64,000 nt of DNA from Rubrivivax sp. (GTDB lineage Bacteria > Pseudomonadota > Gammaproteobacteria > Burkholderiales > Burkholderiaceae_C): positions 85,195-149,194 of the forward strand of contig JADCGP010000006.1 of NCBI GenBank assembly GCA_020248915.1, read 5' to 3'. Position 1 is the stretch's first letter; every line of letters begins with the position of its first letter. This document shows, piece by piece, positions 39,124 through 48,800 of the stretch. The notes below the pieces were generated by a model. That model searched no databases. It saw only the letters and a list, made by a program, of their open reading frames with translations, and had not been told where the DNA came from. Made by a program: the position numbers and the translations under genes.

Positions 39124-39627
39124 ATGCGCATGAGCACCAAGGGCCGCTTCGCCGTCAATGCCATCATCGATCTCGCGCTGCGCGAGGGGGCGGGCCCCGT
39201 CGCCCTGGCCTCGATCGGCGAGCGGCAGCGCATCTCGCTGTCTTATCTCGAGCAGTTGTTCAGCCGGCTGCGCAAGGCCGGCATCGTCGAGAGCACGCGC
39301 GGGCCCGGCGGTGGCTACACGCTGGGCCGCCCGGCCAACGCGATCTCGGTGGCCGACATCGTGGGCGCCGTTGACGAGCCGGTCGACGAGGGCGCCGAGG
39401 CCGACGGCGGCCACACCGGCGCGCTGTGGCAGCACCTGAACGCGGTCATGCTCGACCACATGCGCACCATCACCCTGGACAAGCTGGTGTCCGACCAGGT
39501 GGCGCGCGGGGTGACCATCGAGCCGCGACCGGCTCGGCGCGCGATCGCACCGCAGCCGGTCGTCAAGCCGGTGCGCACCACGGCGCCGAACTCGGTGTTC
39601 GCCTTCGGCCGTTCGTTCTCGGGCTGA
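39124..39627 (+). CDS. Rrf2-family regulator, IscR-like but without cluster cysteines
   Basis: DNA-binding protein of 167 residues. The winged helix (MSTKGRFAVNAIIDLAL, SIGERQRISLSYLEQLFSRLRKAGIV, STRGPGGGYTLGRPA) is very close to IscR, and so is the dimerisation helix (LWQHLNAVMLDHMRTITLDKLV). IscR carries its [2Fe-2S] cluster on three Cys and a His between these parts; here that segment reads DEPVDEGAEADGGHTGALW. The His is kept, but no Cys is present anywhere in the protein. It should therefore act without an Fe-S cluster, or sense something else. GGGAG lies about 9 bases before the ATG at 39124. No isc or suf genes are adjacent. Confidence 0.88.
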   Translation: MRMSTKGRFAVNAIIDLALREGAGPVALASIGERQRISLSYLEQLFSRLRKAGIVESTRGPGGGYTLGRPANAISVADIVGAVDEPVDEGAEADGGHTGALWQHLNAVMLDHMRTITLDKLVSDQVARGVTIEPRPARRAIAPQPVVKPVRTTAPNSVFAFGRSFSG

Positions 39628-39715
39628 TCGCCTCTGACGGCCCGGGCCGCACCCGTCCGGATGCGGCCCCGGTGCCGGGGTCAGGCGCCGCGCGGCCGAC
39701 CGCCGCGCGGCGCTT

Positions 39716-42037
39716 CTACCTGTACAGCACCTGCGGCAGCCACATCCCGATCGCCGGGAAGTTGTACAGCAGCACGATGGCCAGGATCTGGATGCCCATG
39801 AAGGGCAGCATCCCGGCAAAGATCTGGTTCAGCGTGACGTGCGGCGGGCTCACGCCCTTCAGGTAGAAGGCCGCCATCGCCACCGGCGGCGACAGGAAGG
39901 CGGTCTGCAGGTTCAGCGCCACCAGCAGGCCGAAGAACAACGGATCGACGCCGAAGTTGTCCAGCAGCGGGATGAAGATCGGCATGAAGATCACGATGAT
40001 CTCGGTCCACTCCAGTGGCCAGCCGAGGATGAAGATGATCACCTGGCTCAGGATCAGGAACTCGGTCTTGGTCAGGTTCAGCGACATCACCCACTTCTCG
40101 ACCAGTTCCTGACCGCCGAGCAGTGCGAACGCGGCACTGAAGATCGCGCTGCCCACGAACAGCCAGCAGACCATGGCGCTGGTCTTGGCCGTCAGCTTGA
40201 CCGACTCGGTGACCTCGTTGCGCAGCCCGGCCTGACGGTAGGCGAGCAGCGCCCACGCACCGACCCCGATCGCGGCCAGCGCGCCGAAGGCGTGCGAGAC
40301 CGGCGTGGCGATCACCTTGTCGACGTACAGGATCAGCCAGCCGATGGCCACCAGGGCGGGCAGCCACAGCAGCAGCCAGATCATGAACACCCGGGCGCGG
40401 TCGTTGCGCTTGGCGAGCACCGCGTAGATGGCCGCCAGCAGGTAGCCGCCGAACGCGCCAACGGCCGCCGCCTCGGTCGGCGTGGCCAGGCCGAAGACGA
40501 TGGAGCCGAGCACCGACAGGATCAGCAGGATCAGCGGGAAGAAGCTGGCCAGCAGCATCCGGAAGATCTGCAGCCGCTCGAACGTGAGCAGTCCGTAGAA
40601 CAGCGCCAGCGCGACCAGGCCGGTGCCGAGCCCGATCCAGTAGTTGCGGGTGACGCCGTGCGACGCCGCGGCCGGTGCTGCCGGAGACGCTGCGGCGCCC
40701 GCCGCGGGCGGCTCCTTCACGCCCGGCGAGGCGCCCGGCGGTTCCCGCAGGCCGCCAGCGGCCGCAGCACCCGGGGGCTCCTGCAGGCTGCCAGCCGACG
40801 CGCCAGGGGGCTCCTTCAACGCCCCGCCTTGTGCCGCCGGCGGCTCTTGCACCGCGCTGGCCGAAGCGCCGGGTGGCTCCTTCAGGCCTCCGGACGTGGC
40901 GCCCGGGGGCTCTTGCACGCTGCTGGGGGAAGCTCCCGGAGGCTCCGCCAAGCCGCCGGCGGACGCGCCGGGGGGCTCCTTCAGGCCGCCGGAGGATGCG
41001 CCGGGGGGTTCGGCCAAGCCCGACGGGGCGCCGGGCTCGCGCAGCCCGGTGGCGGCCGCGGCGGGTTCCTTCAAGCTGCCGGTCTGTGCCGCTGGCGCCT
41101 GCGCTGCCGGGGGCGCGGCTCCCGTGTCGACGCGCCACGCGGTGATGGCCACGATGGCCACCAGGGCCGCCGGCAGCAGCGCCGCGACCAGCGGCGCGCG
41201 CAGTCCGCGGTCGCCACCCGCACCGCGCAGCAGCGCAGGCAGCGCGAGCCGCCCGCCGGCATCGGCGAGGCGCTGCAGCGGCGCCGGCAGATCGACGCGG
41301 CGCGCCTCGGCCGACAGCGGTGGCGCCAGCGCCGGCTTCAGCCGCGCGACGATGATGACGTAGAGGATGTACAGGCCCGCCAGCATCAGGCCCGGAAAGA
41401 ACGCCCCGGCGTAGAGCTGCACGACCGAAACGCCGGCCGTCGCTCCGTAGACGATCAGCATCACCGAAGGCGGGATCAGGATGCCCAGGCAGCCGCCGGC
41501 GGTGATGGCGCCGGCCGACAGCCGCACGTCGTAGCCGCCCTTGAGCATTTGCGGCAGCGCGAGCAGCCCCATCAGCGTGACGACCGCGCCGACGATGCCG
41601 GTGGCGGTGGCGAACACCGCGCAGGTGAAGAGGGTGGCCACCGCCAGCGAGCCCGGCACGCGTGCCAGCGCCAGGTGCAGGCTGCGGAAAAGCTTGTCGA
41701 TCAGGTTGGCGCGCTCGACCAGGTAGCCCATGAAGACGAACAGCGGGATCGAGATGAGGACGTCGTTGCCCATCACCTTGAACGCGCTCTGCACCATCAG
41801 CGTCAGCGTCAGGCCGACGTTGCGGTCGTAGGCGAGCCAGGTGAAGAGCATGCCCATGCCCATCAGCGTGAACGCCGTCGGAAAGCCGAGCATGATGGCC
41901 ACGACCACCAGCGCGAGCATCATCAGCCCGAGGTGACCGCGGGTCAGGGTGTCGGCCGACAGCAGCATCACGCCGGTGCCGGCGATGATCAGCCCCATCA
42001 GCACGAAGCCGAACCAGAGTTCCTTGCGGATCTTCAT
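39716..42037 (-). CDS. dctM: TRAP transporter large permease (DctM) with EPPGAS-repeat insertion
   Basis: Inner-membrane permease of 773 residues. The N-terminal part (1-270) and C-terminal part (about 465-773) together contain the multiple membrane segments of a DctM subunit (GFPTAFTLMGMGML, ATATGIVGAVVTLMG, GGCLGILIPPSVMLIVYG, ATPTEAAAVGAFGGYL, LGWPLEWTEIIVIFMPIF). Between them, about residues 315-460 are a hydrophilic insertion of some 12 degenerate repeats built on LKEPPGAS-GG, rich in Pro, Gly, Ala and Ser. Permeases of this size class do have a central extension, but I do not recognise this repeat. It overlaps dctQ by 4 bp. The substrate-binding subunit suggests an organic acid, perhaps a 2-oxo acid. 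Confidence 0.92.
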   Translation of the reverse strand: MKIRKELWFGFVLMGLIIAGTGVMLLSADTLTRGHLGLMMLALVVVAIMLGFPTAFTLMGMGMLFTWLAYDRNVGLTLTLMVQSAFKVMGNDVLISIPLFVFMGYLVERANLIDKLFRSLHLALARVPGSLAVATLFTCAVFATATGIVGAVVTLMGLLALPQMLKGGYDVRLSAGAITAGGCLGILIPPSVMLIVYGATAGVSVVQLYAGAFFPGLMLAGLYILYVIIVARLKPALAPPLSAEARRVDLPAPLQRLADAGGRLALPALLRGAGGDRGLRAPLVAALLPAALVAIVAITAWRVDTGAAPPAAQAPAAQTGSLKEPAAAATGLREPGAPSGLAEPPGASSGGLKEPPGASAGGLAEPPGASPSSVQEPPGATSGGLKEPPGASASAVQEPPAAQGGALKEPPGASAGSLQEPPGAAAAGGLREPPGASPGVKEPPAAGAAASPAAPAAASHGVTRNYWIGLGTGLVALALFYGLLTFERLQIFRMLLASFFPLILLILSVLGSIVFGLATPTEAAAVGAFGGYLLAAIYAVLAKRNDRARVFMIWLLLWLPALVAIGWLILYVDKVIATPVSHAFGALAAIGVGAWALLAYRQAGLRNEVTESVKLTAKTSAMVCWLFVGSAIFSAAFALLGGQELVEKWVMSLNLTKTEFLILSQVIIFILGWPLEWTEIIVIFMPIFIPLLDNFGVDPLFFGLLVALNLQTAFLSPPVAMAAFYLKGVSPPHVTLNQIFAGMLPFMGIQILAIVLLYNFPAIGMWLPQVLYR

Positions 42038-42675
42038 CGCGCCGCCCCCTGCCTGGCGGCCGCGTCGGCCTCGTGCGTCACGTACTTGTCCAGCGCAGCG
42101 ATGTCCTCGTCCTTGACGTGGACCATCTCCTTGAGCTTGTCGACATCGACTTCCTCGACGTCCTGCTCGCGTGAAGGCCACTCGCCGGAGGCGATGCACT
42201 GCGCGCAGCGCACGATCTCCACCAGGCCCTGCAGCAGCAGCATGCCGCCGGCCAGCGGGATGACGAACTTGAACGGGTACAGCGGCAGCGGCTCGGCGCT
42301 GAAGGTCTGCTCGCGGATCGCCAGCGACTCGCTGGCGAAGGTCCAGCCGGCCCAGGTCAGCGCGACGATGCCGGGCAGGAAGAACAGGACGTAGAGCACA
42401 AGATCGATCGTCGCCTGCGTGCGCGGGCGGAAGAAGCCGTACAGCACGTCGCCGCGCACGTGCCCGTTCTTGGACAGGGTGTAGGCGCCGGCCATCATGA
42501 ACAGCGTGCCATACAGCATGATCTGGGCATCCAGCGCCCAGGCGTGCGGCTTGTTCAGCACGTAGCGGGAGAACACCTCCCAGGTGATGCCGGCCGTGAG
42601 CAGCACGATGGCCCAGGCGAAGGCCTGCCCGAGCCAGGTGGACAGGCGGTCGACGAGCAGCAGCAGCGCGCGCAT
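42034..42675 (-). CDS. dctQ: TRAP transporter small permease (DctQ)
   Basis: Inner-membrane protein of 213 residues with four membrane segments (AFAWAIVLLTAGITWEVFSRY, AQIMLYGTLFMMAGAYTL, TIDLVLYVLFFLPGIVALTWAG, FKFVIPLAGGMLLLQGLVEI). It has the DctQ landmarks E-V-x-x-R-Y near residue 35 and the conserved YTL-x-x-x-GHVR-x-D. A charged C-terminal tail of about 45 residues is longer than usual. It overlaps dctM (ATGA). A hairpin terminator separates it from dctP upstream, so its expression should be lower than that of the binding protein. Confidence 0.92.
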   Translation of the reverse strand: MRALLLLVDRLSTWLGQAFAWAIVLLTAGITWEVFSRYVLNKPHAWALDAQIMLYGTLFMMAGAYTLSKNGHVRGDVLYGFFRPRTQATIDLVLYVLFFLPGIVALTWAGWTFASESLAIREQTFSAEPLPLYPFKFVIPLAGGMLLLQGLVEIVRCAQCIASGEWPSREQDVEEVDVDKLKEMVHVKDEDIAALDKYVTHEADAAARQGAAR

Positions 42676-42713
42676 CGTGGATTCCCTCCCGGGAACGGGG
42701 TCAATCGATCATG

Positions 42714-42748
42714 AAAAAGGCCGCCGCTGCGCGTTGCAGGCGGCGGCC
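42714..42748 (-). terminator. Intra-operon terminator between dctP and dctQ
   Basis: Read on the minus strand, a stem GGCCGCCG-C-CTGC with partner GCAGCGGCGGCC closes on a 5-base loop and is followed by TTTTT. It lies 25 bp after the dctP stop and 39 bp before the dctQ start, so it probably attenuates transcription into the permease genes. Confidence 0.72.
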
Positions 42749-42772
42749 CGCTCGGTGGCACTTCGCGGCGGG

Positions 42773-43891
42773 TCAGCGACGCGCGAAGTAGTGGTTCCAG
42801 GCCATCTTGAAGTCGACCAGGTAGTCGTTCTGCCAGGAGCCCGCACGACGCGCGAACGCGCGCTGGCTGTCGAGGACCTTCTTGAACAGCGCGTTCTCGC
42901 CGCCCTTCTTCTCCATGATCTTGTCCCAGGCCGCGAGCTGCGCGCGCAGGATCGCGTCGGGCGTCTTGTAGAAGTTGACGCCCGCCTTCTTCAGCTCCTC
43001 GTAGTCCTTGGAGTTGCGGTCGACCGCCTTCCAGCTCATGTCGGCGCTGGCGGCCTCCACGGCGTAGTCGATGGTCTTCTTGAGGTCCGCCGGCAGCGCC
43101 ACGTACTTGGCGCGGTTGAACAGGATTTCGAACTGCTCGGTGCTCTGGTGGAAGCTCTGCAGCATGCAGTTCTTGACCACGTCGGGGAAGCCGAGGATGC
43201 GGTCGGACGAGGCGTTGTTGAACTCCGCGCCATCGATCAGGCCGCGGTCCAGTGCCGGCACGATCTCGCCGCCGGGCAGCGGGTTCACCGCGGCGCCCAT
43301 ATCGGTGTACATGTCCACCGCGAGGCCGACGGTGCGGAACTTCATGCCCTTGATGTCGTCGGCCCTGGCGATGGGCTTCTTGAACCAGCCGAAGGGCTGC
43401 GTCGGCATCGGGCCGTAAAGGAAGGAGACGACGTCGATGTTGATCGACTTGTAGATCTCCTGCAGCAGCGCCTCGCCGCCGCCGTAGTAGTGCCAGGACA
43501 GCAGCATGTTGGGGTCCATGCCGAAGCCGGGGCCCGAGCCCCACAGCGCGAGCGCGCTGTTCTTGCCGTAGTGGTACGCGACGACGCCATGGCCGCCGTC
43601 GAGCGTGCCCTTGGCCACCGCGTCGAGGAGCTGGAACGCGGGAACCACCGAGCCGGCCGGCAGCACCTCGATCTTCAGCCGATTGCCCGCCATGTCGTTG
43701 ATCTTCTTGGCGAAGTCGTTGGCGTACTCGTGGAAGATGTCCCGCGCCGGCCAGGTGCTCTGGAAGCGGAAGCTGATCGTCTGCGCGGTACTGACCATCG
43801 GTGCGGCCAGGGCCGCAGTGCCGACGGCGCCGGCGGCGGCGGACTGGAGGAAGCGGCGGCGCGGGGCGGCGGACGTGCTGCGGTCGGTCAT
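42773..43891 (-). CDS. dctP: TRAP transporter substrate-binding protein (DctP/TakP-like)
   Basis: Periplasmic binding protein of 372 residues with a twin-arginine-type signal (RRRFLQSAAAGAVGTAALAAP). The mature protein begins TISFRFQSTWPARDIFHEYANDFAKKINDMAG and has AGSVVPAFQLLDAVAKGTLDGGHG, the region where TakP-type proteins bind 2-oxo acids or related organic anions. The TRAP signature Arg lies in GMKFRTVGLAVDMYTDMG. The ATG at 43891 is preceded by GGAGA. It is the first gene of the operon with dctQ and dctM. The ligand is inferred only from family resemblance. Confidence 0.92.
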   Translation of the reverse strand: MTDRSTSAAPRRRFLQSAAAGAVGTAALAAPMVSTAQTISFRFQSTWPARDIFHEYANDFAKKINDMAGNRLKIEVLPAGSVVPAFQLLDAVAKGTLDGGHGVVAYHYGKNSALALWGSGPGFGMDPNMLLSWHYYGGGEALLQEIYKSINIDVVSFLYGPMPTQPFGWFKKPIARADDIKGMKFRTVGLAVDMYTDMGAAVNPLPGGEIVPALDRGLIDGAEFNNASSDRILGFPDVVKNCMLQSFHQSTEQFEILFNRAKYVALPADLKKTIDYAVEAASADMSWKAVDRNSKDYEELKKAGVNFYKTPDAILRAQLAAWDKIMEKKGGENALFKKVLDSQRAFARRAGSWQNDYLVDFKMAWNHYFARR

Positions 43892-43984
43892 CGGGGTGGT
43901 CTCCGTGAGGGTTCGAGAGGCCTGTCCTGGACAAGGGCAGGACTGGGCACTATGGGGCGCGGCCGACGAGGCGGGCAACCCGGT

Positions 43985-44902
43985 CTAACCCGTGGATCGG
44001 CGGGGGATGGACCGCGACCCCGGACTCTCGGAGACCGGGGGCACCGTGTGCACGCGCAGCGCCTCGACACCGGCTTCGGCCGCGGCATCGTCCAGCAGGT
44101 CGTGCCGCAGCAGGAAGTCGATCGTCACCAGCGCCGCGTCCACCGTCATCCGGCCCGACGTGGCGCAGGCGAGGGCCTCGCCCGGCCCCAGCGCGGCGAA
44201 CGAGGCCACCTCGCCGTCCTGGTTGAGCGGCACGCGGCCGGGCGACAGTTCGAGGTCGAACGCGTGCAGCCACTCGTGCTGCAGGCCCTCGGCCACGTCG
44301 CGGTGCAGCCGCAGCACGCCGGCCGGGCGCGCCGAGGCCATCTCGCCCGGGGACAGGCCCGCCTCCTCGTGGCCCTCGCGCACGAGCGCTTCGCGCGCGC
44401 TCTGCCCGGCGGGCACGCCGCCGCCGACGAGGTTGTCGAGCAGGCCCGGGTCGGTGGCCTTGTGCTCCGAGCGGCGCGCGATCCACAACCGTTCGACGCG
44501 CCCGTCGGTGCCGCGCACGAAGCCCGTGGCGTGGGCCCCCAGCGTCAGCGTGCCCCAGAAGCGGGCCGCGGCACGCTCGATCGTCGCCAGCGCCGCGCCG
44601 CTGCCAGGGTCGAACAGGGCGAACGGCTCGTCGCGCCAGGCGCGGATCAGGCCCTGGGCGCGCAGCGCCGCATGGATCGTCGCCAGCGCCTCGTCACGCG
44701 TGGCGCGCCCCGCCCCTGCGGCTGCGCCCGCCCGCAGCGACACGCCGCCGGCGTCCAGCGTCAGCCACTGCGGCCACGCCGCGAGCGCGGGCAGGTGCGC
44801 CGCGGCCACCGAGCCGACCTCGAGGCCGTCCACGTGCAGCGGCACGCGCGGCACGCGGCGCTCGCGCGCAGCCCGGAGAGGTGACCAGGTCTCGGGGGAC
44901 AT
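43985..44902 (-). CDS. Nudix hydrolase with DUF4743-type N-terminal domain
   Basis: Protein of about 305 residues. The N-terminal half (to about 115) is a DUF4743-like domain; the C-terminal half is a Nudix fold with the box GGGVPAGQSAREALVREGHEEAGL. The first Glu of the Nudix consensus is replaced by Gln, but the REGHEEAG metal-binding core is intact. This architecture is shared with Nudix enzymes related to thiamin-pyrophosphokinase-associated hydrolases of fungi, plants and proteobacteria. It may clear damaged thiamin diphosphates, relevant because the nearby oxidoreductase uses thiamin diphosphate. Start 44902 is preferred to an upstream ATG at 44947. Confidence 0.82.
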   Translation of the reverse strand: MSPETWSPLRAARERRVPRVPLHVDGLEVGSVAAAHLPALAAWPQWLTLDAGGVSLRAGAAAGAGRATRDEALATIHAALRAQGLIRAWRDEPFALFDPGSGAALATIERAAARFWGTLTLGAHATGFVRGTDGRVERLWIARRSEHKATDPGLLDNLVGGGVPAGQSAREALVREGHEEAGLSPGEMASARPAGVLRLHRDVAEGLQHEWLHAFDLELSPGRVPLNQDGEVASFAALGPGEALACATSGRMTVDAALVTIDFLLRHDLLDDAAAEAGVEALRVHTVPPVSESPGSRSIPRRSTG

Positions 44903-45016
44903 CGACCCGATGCTAGCGGCGTGCGGGCGTCGCCCCGGCAGCGCCAACGTGGTGACACGGCGGCGTCAAGGCCGCTCGACGGCCGCGCCCCGCGCGTCGG
45001 GCGGGGCGCCCGCGCC

Positions 45017-45742
45017 CTAAGCCACCTCGAACTCGGCGAACGGGTGCTGCACCTCCGGCAGCGCGGCCAGACTCGTGTACTCGCACGCCGCCTCGAAGCG
45101 CTTCAACAGCGCCAGGACCTCGGGGTTCGAGTGCGCCGCGTCGATCGCCGCCGGCGACGCCCACTCGAAGGCCTCGACGAGGGTGCCGTCGCCGGCGCGC
45201 ATGACCAGCGAGGCGCGCATCGTCGCCAGCCCCAGGCGCTGCAGCAGCGGCACGTGCTCGCGCACCACCTCCAGCAGCGCGGCCTCCATGCCGGGCCGCG
45301 GCCTGAAGCTCGCCAGCACCGCGCGCGGGCGCTGCCCGGGCGCTGCCGGCGCGATCTCGGCGCCTAGCACGAGCAGGTGGCCGCCCGGCGCGACGACGGT
45401 GAACTCGCGCAGGCCCCAGGGCTGGTCGGCCGGCCCGTCGGTGACCTCCGCGCCGCTCGCCACGACGTGGCGGTGCAGCGCGTCGAGGTCGTGGCCGACG
45501 TGCAGCCGGGTCTCGCCGCAGGGGGCGATCGGCCCGGCCTCCAGGGACAGGTGGATGAAGACCGGATCGCCCCAGCTGCGGTCGCCGGCCCGCACGCGGC
45601 CGTGCACCGGCGGCTCGCCGTGCAGGAAGTCGACCGTGAAGCCGAGGGTGCGGCAGAACCAGTCGGCCGCGGCGGCCACGTCGGGCACGGGCAGCACCGG
45701 TTGCACGCCGTGGATCTGGTGGTGGCGGGCGAGGTCGGTCAC
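45017..45742 (-). CDS. VOC (glyoxalase-like) plus antibiotic-biosynthesis-monooxygenase-like fusion
   Basis: Cytoplasmic protein of about 241 residues in two parts. Residues about 8-125 are a VOC-fold domain (VQPVLPVPDVAAAADWFCRTLGF, VFIHLSL, LREFTVVAPGGHLLVLG), usual in dioxygenases, glyoxalases and resistance proteins. Residues about 135-240 look like an ABM/ferredoxin-like domain (LASFRPRPGMEAALLEVVREHVP, FEWASPAAIDAAHSNPEVLALLKRFE). The fusion has no obvious catalytic assignment. The GTG at 45742 is taken as start because the VOC domain begins soon after; an ATG at 45781 would add 13 Arg/Ser-rich residues. It lies just downstream of the oxidoreductase on the same strand. Confidence 0.72.
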   Translation of the reverse strand: MTDLARHHQIHGVQPVLPVPDVAAAADWFCRTLGFTVDFLHGEPPVHGRVRAGDRSWGDPVFIHLSLEAGPIAPCGETRLHVGHDLDALHRHVVASGAEVTDGPADQPWGLREFTVVAPGGHLLVLGAEIAPAAPGQRPRAVLASFRPRPGMEAALLEVVREHVPLLQRLGLATMRASLVMRAGDGTLVEAFEWASPAAIDAAHSNPEVLALLKRFEAACEYTSLAALPEVQHPFAEFEVA

Positions 45743-45824
45743 GGCCCTGGATCGTCCCGCGGATCGTCCGGCCCTGGACAAAGGCGACTGCTGGCAGCCA
45801 GGCCGAGGCTGCGCGCGCGGCCGC

Positions 45825-48800
45825 TCAGGCCGCCTGCCGCAGGCCGCCGGCGCGCCAGCGCTGCATCAGCGCGTCCCACTTGGCGCGCGCGGCCTTCAGG
45901 TTGCGCTCCTTGACGTGCCCGTAGCCGCGGATCTCCTCGGGCACGCGTGCGATCTCCGCGGCCAGCGCCCGGTTGTCCGGCGAGAGGGTGTTCAGCAGCT
46001 CGTCGATGCAGGCGCGGTACTCGACGATCAGGGCCCGCTCGGTGCGCCGCTCCTCGGTGCGGCCGAAGGGATCGAAGGGCGTGCCGCGCAGGCCCTTGAG
46101 CCGCGCCAGCACCGCGAAGGCCGTGCGCATCCAGGGCCCGAACGGCTGCTTGACCAGGTGCCCCTGCGCGTCGCGCCGGGCGATGGCCGGCGGCGCGAGG
46201 TGGTGCACGAGCTTGTAGTCGCCCTCGAACATCGAGGCGACCCGGTCGGTGAACGCGCGGTCGGTGTGCAGGCGGGCGACCTCGTACTCGTCCTTGTAGG
46301 CCATCAGCTTGAACAGGTAGCGCGCCACCGCCTCGGCCAGCGGCATGCCGCCGCCCGGGGCCGTGCCGAGCACCGCCTCGGCCGCCCGCACCTTGTCGAC
46401 GAAGGCGGCGTAGCGGGCCGCGTAGGCCGCATCCTGGTAGCCGGTCAGGAACTCCACCCGCGTCCGCACGACCTCGTCGAGCGACGGCTTGCGGACGAGC
46501 TGGATCACCTGCTGCGCCTGAAACAGCGCCTGCACCGAAGCCAGGTCGTGCGCGCAGCGCCGGCCCCACTCGAAGGCGGCCTTGTTGCGCTCGACCTGCA
46601 CGCCGTTGAGCTCGATCGAGCGCATCAGCGCGGCGTGGCCGAGCGGGATGCGGCCCTGCTGCCACGCGTAGCCCAGCAGCAGCGGGTTGGTGTAGATGCT
46701 GTCGCCCAGCAGCTGCTCGGCGGCCTGCTCGGCGTCGAAGGCGCCGACGAAGGTGCTGCCCAGGCTCTCGCGCAGCACGGCCTCGCAGCGCGCCGTGGGG
46801 CTGTGCCATTCGGTGTTCTTCACGAAGGCCGCGGTCGGCGTGCCGTGCGTGTTCAGCGCCACCCAGGTGCGGCCGGGTTGCATCACCGACAGCGTGTACT
46901 TGCTGGCGCCGACGATCGAGTCGCAGGCGATCACGAGGTCGGCCTGCGCGGTGTCGACCTTGCTCGTGTGGATCGCCTCGGGCCGCTCGGCGATCTGCAC
47001 GTGGGCCCAGGTGCTGCCCCCCTTCTGCGCGAGACCGCCGGCGTCCTGCGTGACGACCCCCTTGCCCTCGAGGTGCGCGGCCATGCCGAGCAGCTGGCCG
47101 ATCGTGATGACGCCGGTGCCGCCCACGCCCGCCACGACGATGCCCCAGGCGCGCTCGGCCGGTGGCAGCGCCGGCTCCGGGACCGGGGGCAGCCCGTCCA
47201 GCGAGCCCTTGGCCTCGCGCCTGGGCTTGCGCAGCTGCCCGCCCTCCACCGTGACGAAGCTCGGGCAGAAGCCCTTCACGCAGGAGAAATCCTTGTTGCA
47301 GGTGTTCTGGTTGATCCGGCGCTTGCGGCCGAACTCGGTCTCCACCGGCTCGACCGACAGGCAGTTGCTCTGCACGCCGCAGTCGCCGCAGCCCTCGCAC
47401 ACCAGCTCGTTGATGACGACGCGCTTGGCGGGGTCGGCCATCCTGCCGCGCTTCCTGCGCCGGCGCTTCTCGGTGGCGCAGGTCTGGTCGTAGATGATGG
47501 CCGTCGTGCCCGGGATCTCCCGGAAGCGGCGCTGGATCGCGTCGAGCTCGTCGCGGTGGTGCACCGTGACGCCGGGCTCGAGCGGCACGCCCTCGTACTT
47601 CTCGGGCTGGTCGGTGACGATCACCAGGCGCGCGACGCCCTCGCTGATCACGCTCTTCATGATCTGCAGCACCGAGTGGCCCTCGGGCCGCTCGCCCACC
47701 TGCTGGCCGCCGGTCATCGCGACGGCGTCGTTGTAGAGGATCTTGTAGGTGATGTTCACGCCGGCGGCGATGCTCTGGCGGATCGCGAGCAGGCCGCTGT
47801 GGAAGTAGGTGCCGTCGCCGAGGTTGGCGAAGATGTGCTTCTCGTCGGTGAATGGCGCCTGGCCGACCCACGGCACGCCCTCGCCGCCCATCTGCGTGAA
47901 GGTGGCGGTGCTGCGGTCCATCCACACGGCCATGTAGTGGCAGCCGATGCCGGCCACCGCCCGGCTGCCCTCGGGCACCTTGGTGCTGGTGTTGTGCGGG
48001 CAGCCGCTGCAGAACCAGGGGATCCGGTCGCCGGTGTCGGCCTTGAGCTGCACGAGCTCGCGCTCGCGGGCGGCCACCGTGGCCAGCCGCGCGTCCATCC
48101 GGGCGGCGATGTCGGCGGGGACGCCGAGCTTCTTCAGGCGCCGCGCGATGGCCTTGGCGATGATCGCCGGCGTCAGGTCGGCCTTGGCCCGCAGCAGCCA
48201 GTTCTCGCTCGGGTTGGGCATGCTCCACTCGCCGCCGGTGGCGTCGCCCTCGGGCTCGTCGAACTTGCCGAGCACGTTGGGCCGCACGTCGGGGCGCCAG
48301 TTGTAGAGCTCCTCCTTCAGCTGGTACTCGATGATCTGCCGCTTCTCCTCGACGACGAGGATCTCCTGCAGCCCCTGCGCGAACTCGCGCGTGATCGTGG
48401 CCTCCAGCGGCCACACGACGTTGACCTTGTGCAGCCGGATGCCGAGCTGGCGGCAGGTGGCGTCGTCGAGGCCGAGGTCGGCGAGCGCCTGGCGCGTGTC
48501 GTTGAAGGCCTTGCCGCTGGCGACGATGCCGAAGCGGTCGCCCTGGCCGCCGTTCGGACCCTCGATCACGTTGTGGTTGAGCCGGTTGGCACGCACGTAG
48601 GCGAGCGCGGCGTACCACTTGTAGTCGAACAGGCGCGCCTCCTGCTCCAGCGGCGCATCGGGCCAGCGGATGTGCAGGCCGCCGGGCGGCATCGCGAAGT
48701 CCTCGGGCAGCACGATGCGCACGCGCTCGGGGTCGACGATCACCGACGAGGACGACTCGACGACCTCCTGGATCGTCTTCATGCCGCTCCACACGCCGGC

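Noticed and set aside
39839..42394. Plus-strand frame opposite dctM/dctQ, rich in Arg and Gln
   Set aside because: It is the antisense of the TRAP permease genes, including the EPPGAS repeat, and has no family resemblance.
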